A DNA stretch of 64,000 nt from Eutypa lata (lineage: Eukaryota; Ascomycota; Sordariomycetes; Xylariales; Diatrypaceae). Each line of letters begins with the position of its first letter. Positions within the stretch are counted from its first letter, which is position 1. Position numbers and translations under genes: made by a program. The stretch spans positions 4,030,001 through 4,094,000 of the forward strand of contig JAKULF010000003.1 of NCBI GenBank assembly GCA_022661535.1, given 5' to 3'. A model generated the notes under the pieces. It was not told where the DNA came from and searched no databases. It was given only the letters and a program-made list of their open reading frames with translations. This document shows positions 36,460 to 48,560 of the stretch, piece after piece.

Positions 36460-36960
36460 TAATTTAAACTTTTTAAATAAAATTATATTAACTTTAATAT
36501 AATATTAATATATATATATTATAAACGAATTAAAAAATAATTAAAAGTAATTTTATTACGTTTTTTCGCTTACGTTATATAAAAATAAACGCGTAATTTA
36601 AAATAACATTATATTAACTTTTATATAATATTAATACGTATATATTATAAATAAATTAAAAAGTAATAAAAAATAAATTAACGGCATTTTTTTTATTATG
36701 TTATATAAAAATTAATGCGTAATTTAAAGTAATATTACGTTAGCTTTTATATAATATTAATACGTATATATCGTAAATAAATTAAAAAATAATAAAAAGT
36801 AAATTAATGATATTTTTTAAATTACGTTAAGCGAGAATTAATGCGTAATTTAAAGTAATAACTTAGCGATTTTTATAAATTAATAATACGTTTATATTAC
36901 GAATAAATTAAATAATATTTAAAAATAAATCGTTAATGCTTTTTCGTTTACGTTATAATA
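36460..36960. repeat. Tandem array of ~126-bp units inside the island
   Basis: A landmark TAATTTAAA recurs at 36460, 36594, 36720, 36846 and about 36960, giving spacings of 134, 126, 126 and about 114. Within each unit the order is the same: TAATTTAAA, then TTTTATATAATATTAATACG-like sequence, a TAAATTAAA block, a T-run, a TTACGTTA block and a GCG end. Two adjacent units of exactly 126 bp make this a true tandem repeat, not simple A/T sequence. Confidence 0.75.
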
Positions 36961-37058
36961 AATTTAAAACTTAAGTTATTATACGTTATAAATAATTAAA
37001 TGTTAATGTTTATTAAATATTAATATATTTATATCGTAAATAAATTAAATAAATTTCG

Positions 37059-37199
37059 AATAAATATATATAAATTTTTTTAAATTAATTTATTTATAAT
37101 TTTATATAATTATTATTTTATTATAATTTATATTATTATATTATTATTATATTAATAAATTAATATATTTTTATTTTTTATTTTTTTTTTTATTATAAT
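37059..37199. other. 141-bp stretch with no C or G
   Basis: From the CpG ending at 37058 to the G at 37200 every base is A or T. It is the longest such run I found in the island. Confidence 0.85.
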
Positions 37200-40100
37200 G
37201 CTTTTTTTATTTTTTTTTAATATAATTATCGTTAATAATATAATTTAATTTATTATCGTTTTCGTTATTTACTTTTTATATTTAACTTTTAAATTTATTT
37301 ATTAATTACGGCTTTTTAACGTTATTTATTATTTATTTTTTTTCCAAAAATATTAATATATAAAATTATATTATTTTTATTATTTTCTTTTTAAATTATA
37401 AAAATTATCCGAATATATTCGATAATATTATTTAAGTTAAAATATAATTACATTAAAATCTTTAATATTTATTTATAAAAGTTTTTATAAAAAGCTTTAT
37501 AAGATTTATTAACGTTATAATAAAACTTACGATTTTAAATATTTTTATATTTTATAATTTATATATTTAATTTATTTTTATTATTAAGCGAATATAATTT
37601 ATAATTATAATCGAATAAATATAATCGAGTTTATTTATAAAATAAACGATAATAAATATATTTTAATATTTTCGAAAATTTTCGAATTATTTAATTAATT
37701 TATATTATTTAAGTTATTTTATAAATAATAATATATTACGTTTAATTTAATTTATAATATAATTAAACCTTAAATAACTTTAAAATATAAAGAATTAAAT
37801 AAAGCGATTTTAAAAATATATAATTTAATATTATAATTTATTTTTAATTTTATATTTATATTATTAACGATTTTTTTTATTTTAATTAATATTTAAAAAT
37901 TTTAAAATTATAATTATTATTTTTAAAAATAATTTTAATAATAATAATAATTTTAAACTTATTTATTTTAATTATTTTCGATCGATTTTTATTATTTTTA
38001 ATTTATTTATTTTTATTTATATAAAATCATTTATTTATATAAAATCGTTTTACTTTATTTTTAAAAAATAAATAAAAAGTATTATTAAAAGTAAAAATAA
38101 TAATAACGAACTTTTATTTTATTTTAAACATTAATCGTTTATTATTATTTACGAATAATTTTTATTTATTTTAATAAAACTTACGTTTTTTACTTCGAAA
38201 AATATTAAAAAAACCGCTTTTAAAAAAGTTAAAAAAAATAAAAATAATAACGATAAATTAATATTTTATTTTAAACGTTAATTTTTTATTATTATTTACG
38301 AATAATCTTTATTTATTTTAATAAAATTTACGCTTTTTACTTTTAAAAGCTTTACGAAAACCGTTTATAAAAAAGCTTAAAAAAATAAAAATAATAATTT
38401 TAACATTTTATTTTTAATTAAAACTTAATTTAAAATAATCGTTAATAATAAAGATATTATTATAATTAAATAAAAGCTTTTAATTTTAAAATAACGTTTA
38501 AAAAGCCGTAAAGCTTTAATTATTTATAATAAAAGTAATAAAACTAATTATAAAATAAAGCTAATTACTTTTATTAAAATTAAAAGCGATAATAATAATT
38601 ATTTTTAAAATATTTTTATTATACTTTTATTTTTTATTACTTTTTAAAAACAATAATTTTATATTTATATTTAATATAATACTTTTTATTTATTTTTTTA
38701 AATAATATTTCGTAATTTATTCGTTAAAAATTAATATATAATATAATTATATACCGTAATTAATTCGCGATTTTTTATAAATAATAAATTTAATTTTATT
38801 TTTTATATAAAATTATTTTTTTTTTAATTTTTTATTATTATTAATTCTTTTTATTATTAATTAATATCGATTAAAATTAATTTATATATAATAAACTTAT
38901 CTTTATTTATACATCGTTATTTTAAATATAAAAAAGTACGTAAAAACTCGAAAATAAAAGTAAATTTATATATAAACATAACTTATTAAACTTATACGAT
39001 AAAATATAAGTTCTTTAAATAATAACTTTTAAAAAAAACTAACTTTAATATTATTTATAATTTTAAACGTTAACGAAAAAATTCGAAACCTTTATAATAA
39101 AAGTTAATTATTATAATTTCGGCTTAAATTAATTTAACTTTTTTACTTTTTTTTAATATTTCTTTTTTAAATTTCAACTTAATTATAATTAAACTTAACG
39201 TTTATAAAGTTAATATAAATAATTTAAAGTTTAAAAAAAACGTAAATAAATTTAATAAAAATATATTAAAACCGAAATATATTTTTAAAATTTAATTATT
39301 ATAAATTAAATTTTTATAAATATTTATTAATAATATTAATTATATAAATAAATAATATAATAAATATAACGTTTTTTTATAAAAAAATAAGCGCTTTAAT
39401 AAAAAAAAAAAGAATAATATTTTTATAATTTATTATTTAAACGAAAATATTAAGTTATTATTATAATATAAATTACTTAAATATTTATAATCGTAATTAA
39501 TTAAATTAAACATTAAATTAAAAACGTTTTATAAAAATCTTTATATTTATAATTTCGCTTTTACTTTTATATTAACTTTATATAAACCGATTAATTAAAT
39601 AAAATTTCGTTTAAGCTTTATATATTTTTAAATTTAAAAGGCTTTTTATTACGTTATAAAACCTTTAAAAATAATAAAAACGAAAAGATTTTAATATATA
39701 TAATTATATTTTTATAATCTTTATATAATTATTTAATATCGTTTTAAAATAAACGAAGATATTTATTTAAACTTAAATAAAATTAAAAAACTTTCGAAAA
39801 ATATTTATATTTATAATTTATATATTTAAAAATACATTATCGTTTAAAAATAAATAAAATAAGCCGTTTTCGATTTACGAAAAATAAATAACGATTAAGT
39901 TTATATTTACGTTATTATAAACTTTAAATTAAAATTAATTATTAAATAAAATATTAATAAATAACGATATAATTTTTTAACTTTTAATAACGTAATTATT
40001 ATATTTTTAAATATATTCGTTTTTCGTAAATAATAAAAAAAAATTATTTTAATTAAATAAATCGTATTTAAATCGAGAAAATACTTTTATTATAAGATTT

Positions 40101-43100
40101 TTATTAATAATTTTATTTATATGCCTTTTATTTATTTTTTAATATAATTATATAATGAATTAAGTTACGATAATACTTTAATTATTTACGAAAAAACTCG
40201 AAAAAAAAAAAATAATTTTAATATAATATTATCGATATTATTTATATATTTAAAAATTATAAGATTTAATTTCTTTTACTTTTCGATAATTATTTTAATA
40301 ATATATTATTAATTATTAAATTATTACAAAATAAGTAATTTTATAATAATTTCGATATAAATAAAACGATTATTATAAAGCTTTTTAAATCGAATTTATA
40401 AATATAATATATTTTCGAAATATTAACGTCGTTACGATTAATCGTTTAATAATTCTTTTATTTTTTTTTATAAATAATAAAAAGTTTATATTTCGTTCGT
40501 ATTAAAATTTAATAATAATTATACGTTATTTTAATAAATTAATACTTTTTATTATTTTTATAATAAATTTAAATTAATCGAAAATTAAATAAAAGCTTTT
40601 ATTAAAATAAACCGTAAACGATCGTTTTAATATTAATATATACGTTTTTAATTAAAAAAGAAAAAAGTTATTAAACGATATTATTAAATATTATTATTTT
40701 AAGCGTTATATTACAATAATATAAATTATTAAATATTAAAAAAAAAACTTATTTTATATATATTATTTAATTTTTTTAAAGTTAAAAAATTATAATAAAC
40801 TTTTAAACTTTATAAATATTAATCGTATTATACGCGTAAAAATTTCCGGTTTAAATATCGACTTAAACGGCTTGTTTTAAAAAGTAATCGTATCGATTAT
40901 AATATATTAATTATATAACGAAACGAATTTAATAACGCTTTATATAATTAATAAATAATATTTTAAAAAATATTTAAAATTATATTATTTCGTTATAAAA
41001 ATAAAAAAAAATAAATATTTTATTTATAAACGTAAATTAATAAATAAAATTCTTAATAATAATTAATTATAAAAATATAATAATAAATAAATAATTCTTT
41101 ATAATTTTTATTTAAGCCGAAAATATTAAGTTTATATTAATGTAAAAATTTATATATTTATTAAAAACATAAAGTATATAAATAAATATCTTTATAAAAA
41201 AAATAATTAAATAATTATTTATATTTAAATAAAAAAAACGTTTATTAATACGATTTAAAATAAAATTTAACGAAATAAAATTAAAAAACATTTATAAAAT
41301 TAATTTATTAATTTATTTAAAGTCGTTTATTATTTATTAAACTTATATATTTATAATATTTAATTAAAAGTTAAACTTTTAATCGTTTATTTTTTAAATA
41401 AAAACGAAATTATTTACGATTTATACGTAAACGTTTAATAATTATCGAAAAAGTTAAATCGATATTATATAATTTTAAAAATATAATTTAAATATAATAA
41501 AACGTATATAAATAATTATAACATTTTATATTAAAACTTTTTTATTTATTATTAATAAAATATAAGTATAAAATAAATTAAATATAAACGAAACGTTAAA
41601 AATAAAATCGATTAAATTTATTTCGTATATTTTAATATAAATAAATGCTTTTATTTTTATTTACTTTTTATTTCGATTTTAAGTATTATTAAATAATTTA
41701 ATTTATAACGTGTTAATAACGTTTAATATTAATTATTCGAAGAATTATATAAAGCTTGTAATTTATTAAATAACGATTAATATTAAAAGATATTTTTTAA
41801 AAAGTTAAAAATATTTACGATTAATTATTAACTTAAGGTAATATTTACGTATACGTTAAATATTAATAATGTAAAATAATTTATAATTATTTAAAATAAA
41901 TTTAAAAAATATTTATATAATAATTTATTAAAATAAATTAAATATTTTTAAAAAGTATTAATTATTTTAAAAAGTATTTATTTAAATTACGAGTTTTATT
42001 TAATTAAAAGATTTTTTAAAAAAAATAAAAATTAAAAAAAAACTAAGCTTTTTAATTTTATTTTTAATTAAGCGTAAATTAAAAAAAATCGTTTAATATA
42101 AGTCGAATTAAATTATAATTCGATTACGAAAAAATATTTACGAAATAAAGTATTATTAATATTAAATTTCAATTAATAAGTTATATATTAATAAATTATA
42201 AATATTATTAATAATTCGTTTATACGTATATATTTTTATCTTTAAAGCTTTAACGAAATTAATAAAATCTTTTTATATTTAATATTTTATTATTATTATT
42301 ATTTAAAAAAGAAAATCGTTTTTTATATTGCTTTTTTTAACATTATAACTTTATTATTATTAAAAAGTAAAATTATTTATTTACGTTTTAATATATTTAT
42401 TTAATTAAATTTAAAATCGAATTATTTTATTATATATAAATCGAAAACGATAAAGTTATTTTAAAAGATAACGTTTATTATTTAAAATAAAGTTATTATA
42501 TAATATAAATATATTTTTAAAGTTATTAATAAAATATTTCGTAATATTTATTAAAACGATTTTTTATTTAAAGAAATTTTAATATTATTCGAAAAAGATT
42601 TTATATAAATTTTTTTTATTATTTAAAAAAAAGCAAAATCGTAAATCGTTTAAACGTATTTATAATATTCTTTTATTTAATCGTAATTAATTAAATTATT
42701 TTTAACGAAAAATATATAAATTTAATAAAACGATAAAAAGAATTAAAAATTTATCAAATAACTTTAAGATTTTAATTATTATTTCGAATTTAACGAATTA
42801 ATATCGTTTTTTTTCGAAATATAATAATTCGATTTTATAAATTAATTATATAAATACGTTTATTTTCGAAAAATAATAATTCATATTAATTATAATTTAA
42901 TAATATTTATTTTTAAATGTATTTTATTAATATATAACGTTTTTATTATTATTATTAATAATAATTTATTATATTTTTTTTTCGATTTAATTAAAAAATA
43001 TTTATTCGTAAACGATTATATAAATATAAGTTTAAATTTTTATAAATAACTTTTAATAAAATACTTATACTTTTTATATCTTTTAAAAATATCGATTATT

Positions 43101-45445
43101 AAGCTTTAATTAAAAATTAATATTTTTATTATATTATTAAAAAATATAAATTTAAACGAAAATTTATATAATAAAATTTAAATAATAATAATTAAGTTTA
43201 ATTAATATAATTTTAAAGCAAAAATTCTCGATAATTATTTTAATAAATAAAATTATATTATTTTATATATTAAGTTAATTTAAAATAATAATAAATAATT
43301 ATTTTCGTAATTTAAGCGTTAATTTTTAATTACGATTTATTTTATAATAATAATAAATAAATTATAAAGTTAATTTTTTAACGTAATTAACATTAATTAA
43401 TGCATTTTTATATTTATATATAATTAGTTTTATATAATTATATTATAAGTTAAAAGTTTTTAAAAATTAAAAATATTAAAGTTTATATAATTTAAATTAA
43501 ATTAAGTTTTAAATATTATATATTTAAAAATATTACAAGCGTTATAAAATTAAATAATTTATTATATAAAGAAAAAAATCGAAATAAATTATTATAAATC
43601 ATTTTTAATTAATTTAATTTAAAATATATTTAATATTTAAATAAAAGAAAAAAAAAAACCTTTATAAAAATTATTAAAAGCTTGTAAAAATAAATATTAA
43701 AATAAATTCGAAATCGAAAAGCGTTAATACGTTTCGAATGCATTAAAAAAAATTAAATTAAATATTATCGAAATTAAAAAAGCAAAAACGATAATTTATA
43801 AAAACAATTAAAGACGTAATAAAATAATAAAAAAATATAAATTTAAACGAAATCGAAAAAGCTTAAATAACGAATATTTAAAAAATTATAAAATTTATAA
43901 TAACGTTAAAAACCTTTTTATTTACTTTATTAAGCTCGAATAAGTTAAATTAAATATTAAATATCGAATTAAAAGTAATAAAATAAATACGACAAAATTT
44001 AATTATAATTAAAAAAGTTAAATTAAATAATTAAAATTAAAAATTAAAAGTTAAAATTAAAAAGCGTAAATTAAAATTAATAAGTTTTAATTATAAAAGT
44101 AAAGTAATTATAAATAAATATAAATAATTATTATAAATTATCGTTTTTTAAATTTAAAAAAATACGTTAAAGATTAAATAATATTAATTAAAATAAAATA
44201 AAACTTATTAAATATTATATTTAAAAAATAATTTAATACGCGTTAAATAATACGTTAAAAAAGCGGTTTTTTAATTAATAAAAATTAATTAAATTAACGA
44301 GTTTAACGAAAATTAAAAAACGTTAAATAAAATTTAAAAAAAAACTTTTAAATTAAATTATTTTAATTTAAAAAGGTTATAATAAATTTTTCGCTTTTTT
44401 TTATACGTTTTTAAATATTTAATAAAACGATACGTATTAAAATTAAACGATATTAAGAAATAATAATCAAAACGAATCGAAATTTATTAAAACGAAATAA
44501 ATATTTAAAATTTTTATTATTATAATAATAATTTATATATAAATCGTAAAAATAATCGAAAATAACGATATATTAATTTTTAAAAAAATCGTTTTTTTTT
44601 AAATAATTATTATATATATACGAGAAATGCCGAACGATTTTAATTATTACGTTATATATAATTAAAAATTATCGTTAATAAAAAAATAATATTAAAAAAA
44701 ATTAATTAAAGATTTATTTTTATAATTAAATAATATATTATTATAAAGCTTAATTTTTTTATAATATTAATTATTAATATTTTTTTAAATAATAAAAATT
44801 AAATTAAGATTTTATTTAATTTTAAATTATTAAGTTTATTAATAATTATAAAATATTAAAAAAAATTAATAAAAACATTTATAATAAAATCGATTAATAT
44901 AATAATAAAAATAAACGAAATTTTTAAATTAATAATATAACGTAATGCTTAATAATTAAGTATATAATAATTAAAATTAATATTAATTAAAATTAATTTA
45001 TTTTAAAAATAAACGATTACGGTTATAATTTAAATATTATATTATTTAAACGAAATTAAATATAATTAAGTTTTTTTAAACGAAATTTAAATCGTTTTCG
45101 AAAATTAATTAAAGTTAATAAATAAAATTAAACGTTTTTGAATTTAAAAAATAAAAGCGTTTAAAATTAAATTATTTTCGTTAAAATTATTATTAAAATC
45201 TTTATTATTAATAATCTTTTAACGAAATTAACAAAGCGTATAAATTTATTTTTTTATTTAATAAACGTTAAAATTATAATTATTTAAAAAATTTATATTA
45301 TAAAATTTAAATAAGTTTTTTCGTTTAATATAAAAATCGAAAAAAAGTAAACGAAATTTATTAAATACTTTAAGATTAATAAAAAAAGTATCGTTTAATA
45401 AAAACAAAAGGTTACGATCGATATTAATCGTAATTATAAAGAAAA

Positions 45446-45679
45446 CTTTTACGATATTAATTAAAATAAAATTAAAAATATAAGCTTTTGCGGTATTAAT
45501 CGAAACGAAATCGAAAACGTAAACTTTTACGATATTAATTAAAACAAAATTAAAGATGTAAGTTTTTACAATATCGGCCGAAATAAAATCGAGAACGTAA
45601 GCTTTTGCGATATTAATCGGAATAAAATCGAAAACGTAAGCTTTTATAATACCGGCCGGGGTAAAACCGAAAATAAAAG
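45446..45679 (+). repeat. Six tandem 39-bp units, decayed 13-codon repeat
   Basis: Units start at 45446, 45485, 45524, 45563, 45602 and 45641, each exactly 39 bp, beginning CTTTT or TTTTT. Read from the second base of each unit in one frame they give FYDIN*NKIKNIS, FCGINRNEIENVN, FYDIN*NKIKDVS, FYNIGRNKIENVS, FCDINRNKIENVS and FYNTGRGKTENKS. The last unit keeps most C/G. The pattern F-[CY]-x-[IT]-[GN]-R-[GN]-[EK]-[IT]-E-[ND]-V-S is what a coding repeat would look like after RIP. Partial related sequence lies just left and right. Confidence 0.8.
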
Positions 45680-46490
45680 TTATCGCGTTAAAGGAAAAAT
45701 TATCGATATCAATCGCGGTTTTCGAAATAAATGCTTTTTGCGAATTATGCGGTTATTATTTATTTTTTTTAAAACTTTTTAAATTCGTTATAAAAAAAGT
45801 TAATTAAATACGATTAATTTTAAATGTAAATGTTTAATTATAATAATATAAAATAAAGTTTATTAAGCGTTAATTAAACGTAATTATATATATATAAAAG
45901 CGAAAATTTTTAAAAAAGTTTAAAAAATATCGTTAATAATTATTTAAAAAATAATAATAAAAATTAAAAAAAAAGTAATTAAAATTAATTTAAAAAAGTA
46001 AAAATAAAAATAAAATAAAAGTAAATTATTATATAAAAAAAATATAAAAAAAAAATATAAAAAAAAAATATAAAAAGATATAATTAAAGTAAAGTTAAAG
46101 TAAATTTAAATATAATTAAGTTTTTATAAAGTTTAAAAGTAATTAATAAAAATTTTAAAAAATATTAAATATAAAAAGTATTTAAATTTTTAATTTTTCG
46201 AAATAATTTAAATTTTTAAAATTTTAAAAAAATAAATATTAATATAAATAAATAATAAAACGTAACGTTACGAAGTTATATAACGCGAAAATAATAAAAC
46301 TTACTTTTAATTTAATAATAATAAAGAAAAAAAAAAAAAAATTTAAAATTAATTAAATTATAATTAATTTTAAATATAAATTTAAATTATATTAATTTAA
46401 TTAAATTAAAATTCGCGTAATAAGTATTTAAATATAATATATCACGTGATAATAAATTAAATTATAAATTAAATAACAAAATTTACGATT

Positions 46491-48560
46491 AATCCGGCTT
46501 ATTAGAACTGATCGGGCTTATTCGGGACAGGTTGAGCAAAACACTTTTACTTTTAAAGATACGTTAGCCTTTATCCATACATTAGCCCTTAAGCCGACTG
46601 CGAAGCAGGCGACAGCGTCAGCTGGTACTTCCAAGGTTCGTAGTAAAATACCAATTTAACCAGTCATTTCAGCCAAGCCAAGAAGGGCCTTTAACTATCA
46701 GGACAATGCAACATCAATCTGGAAGATATTGGGTTGGTAGCGTCTTACGTTGCAATCCTTAAGGGCGCAAAAAGCTTCTTCTTATATTGCTCCAACTGTC
46801 GATTCACCTCTCAACGTACGTTCCAATGGTTTTAGAATACATTGTTGACTACTACGTACCAACATTAGTAGTGCTCGGCTTATTATGCGCATAGATACGG
46901 CAATACGACGAAAACATGAAAATCCCATGTACGTTTTACACCAAGCGCTTTTTAGTGAGCTCCTATCCTACTTCCCGGCTCTACGTCCCGATAACCAAGG
47001 GTAAACCTCCACTTACATACTAAGTGTTGTGAGGGAGGCAATGCCGGACCCCACAACCTGGATATTGTATGCTTGCAGAAAGAAACTCAACGTCAACGTC
47101 GCAGTGGGTTCGGGAAGCGGAAGAGCGATAAGCGAAACTTCACCGCTCCGGCCGAGGACAACAATGCTGCTTTGGTCCTACCATGCCGCCGAGGATACCA
47201 CCACCTACTAACTACCTGCATAGAAACAGGGTGAACTCGCAAAGAGTAACCAGAAAATATCACCGATATAAGTCCATATAGAGGATAAGATGAACCTCTG
47301 CAGCTCCTACAGGACCTCTTCTTTTTCTACCCAGAAACCCACGGACTGTTGCTTTTCAGTCTCATGACTGTAGGTTGTATGTAGTTAATCCCGATTGCCC
47401 CATAGCTCCAGTAGCAAATCATTACATTCATCACAAATGTTAGGTCCAACGAAACTAGAACCCCGTCTACTGAATGGTGGAGATGCGAACCAGTCACTCG
47501 ATTAACGACCTCGTGAATCGGGCCTTTCGCTTCGTTCTGAGTACCGAGCCTAGGGTTTTATTGCTGCCCGGCCGCAATATACCACTCTATAAACATAACC
47601 CTGGATGGCTATGATGATTATCGTGGCACCGTTCGGTCGGAACTAATCAATATGACAGCCGCGACTCCGATCGAGGCTTACATGGCCCGCGGTGGTGGGC
47701 TCATGTGACGAATATTTAATGCGGTGTTACCGTATGAACAATCAAGTAATACATCATAGGCCAAATTTAATGCCAAGGAAGTCGCGTGATCTACCGACAG
47801 CCTGAACATTGTCACTGAGTATGGAGGGTTATGGCGGAAGAAGCCTATAATAATGTTGGAAATGACCAAACTATCCTCAAACTGCTTTCAGGTTTGATGA
47901 ATATCTTGGGGCCAGAGCCCAGGACAGATTATTTTCCACAGGCTCTACAGATATTGGGGTATCTCCTGTGGTTCGCTACACAAGTTTGAGAAAGAGGTAC
48001 TCGTATAGGATTTGTTCATGCCCAATCCCTCATTCCTTATTCCGGCGAAGAATAACGGAGATCAGCCTGGATACAACCGAGCCTAAGTTTAAAGATGGAA
48101 CAGACAACATCGTGGGGCCTGAGGACAATGCAAGCACGGGTTGTAGCCTTCCCTTATTTCCAAATGGAATGACGACATACATAACTTCAAGGCAGGAGTT
48201 AAATATACGGACAGGATGTTCGCCGAATTTTCGTTAATTTGGTGATGGCTGATAGGGAGTCTCGGAGTTCCAGGTTTGGGACGAAAAGGCGGCTCATCCA
48301 AAATCTACAGAGTTATGGAACCTTAACTTCAAAGAAGATTATATTGGTTCGTTTAGCAGCCTTATGTAAGTATGTACTACCTACCTCTAGAGCTAAAGTC
48401 TGCCCCGCGCGGGCTGGCTCAGGTATGTAGCTGTAGTCATAGGGCGGCTGGCGTGGCTATGCGGGGCTACAACAGCTTGTAGTACCTAAATTGTAGGTGG
48501 CATGTTTTGCATGCTGCATTAGTATAGGCACCTGACAACTCTAAGCAACAACCCAAACAC
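46491..48560. other. Intergenic region right of the A/T island
   Basis: About 2.1 kb of normal composition. Near 46,500-46,650 a plus-strand frame of about 55 codons is open up to a TAA just after KVRSKIPI and could be the unmutated edge of the decayed element. A 52-codon frame at 47831-47989 is described separately. No other gene is supported. Confidence 0.5.
47831..47989 (+). other. Short 52-codon frame, possible exon or gene relic
   Basis: ATG at 47831, stop at 47987-47989, product beginning MAEEAYNNVGNDQTILKLLS and ending LQILGYLLWFATQV. Its helical, hydrophobic-periodic composition is better than chance frames nearby. I see no matching splice partners or family, so it may be a relic. 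Confidence 0.2.

Larger units (their letters stand above)
36120..46490. repeat. RIP-degraded A/T island, probable mobile-element remains
   Basis: About 10.4 kb of near-pure A/T between ordinary gene-rich flanks. Sampled 60-base lines contain about 0-7 C or G. The residual C and G are largely in CpG steps, with some GC/CT steps, while CpA and TpG are very scarce. That is the expected end state of repeat-induced point mutation, which converts CpA to TpA in duplicated DNA. No open frame of useful length survives in any frame. The left part is T-rich on the plus strand and the right part A-rich, suggesting blocks that were originally coding in opposite directions. I cannot name the element family. 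Two tandem arrays inside are listed separately. Short tracts near 45,560-45,760 are less mutated. Confidence 0.85.

Noticed and set aside
36120..46490. Centromere core
   Set aside because: A/T content fits, but 10 kb between intact genes is small and a RIP-degraded element explains it. Chromatin data would be needed to revive the idea.
36120..46490. Integrated mitochondrial DNA
   Set aside because: A/T richness is similar, but there are no conserved mitochondrial genes or tRNAs, and the CpG retention does not fit.
36120..46490. Named retrotransposon or transposase
   Set aside because: No catalytic motif is readable after such heavy mutation, and I saw no clear long terminal repeats by eye, so I give no family.
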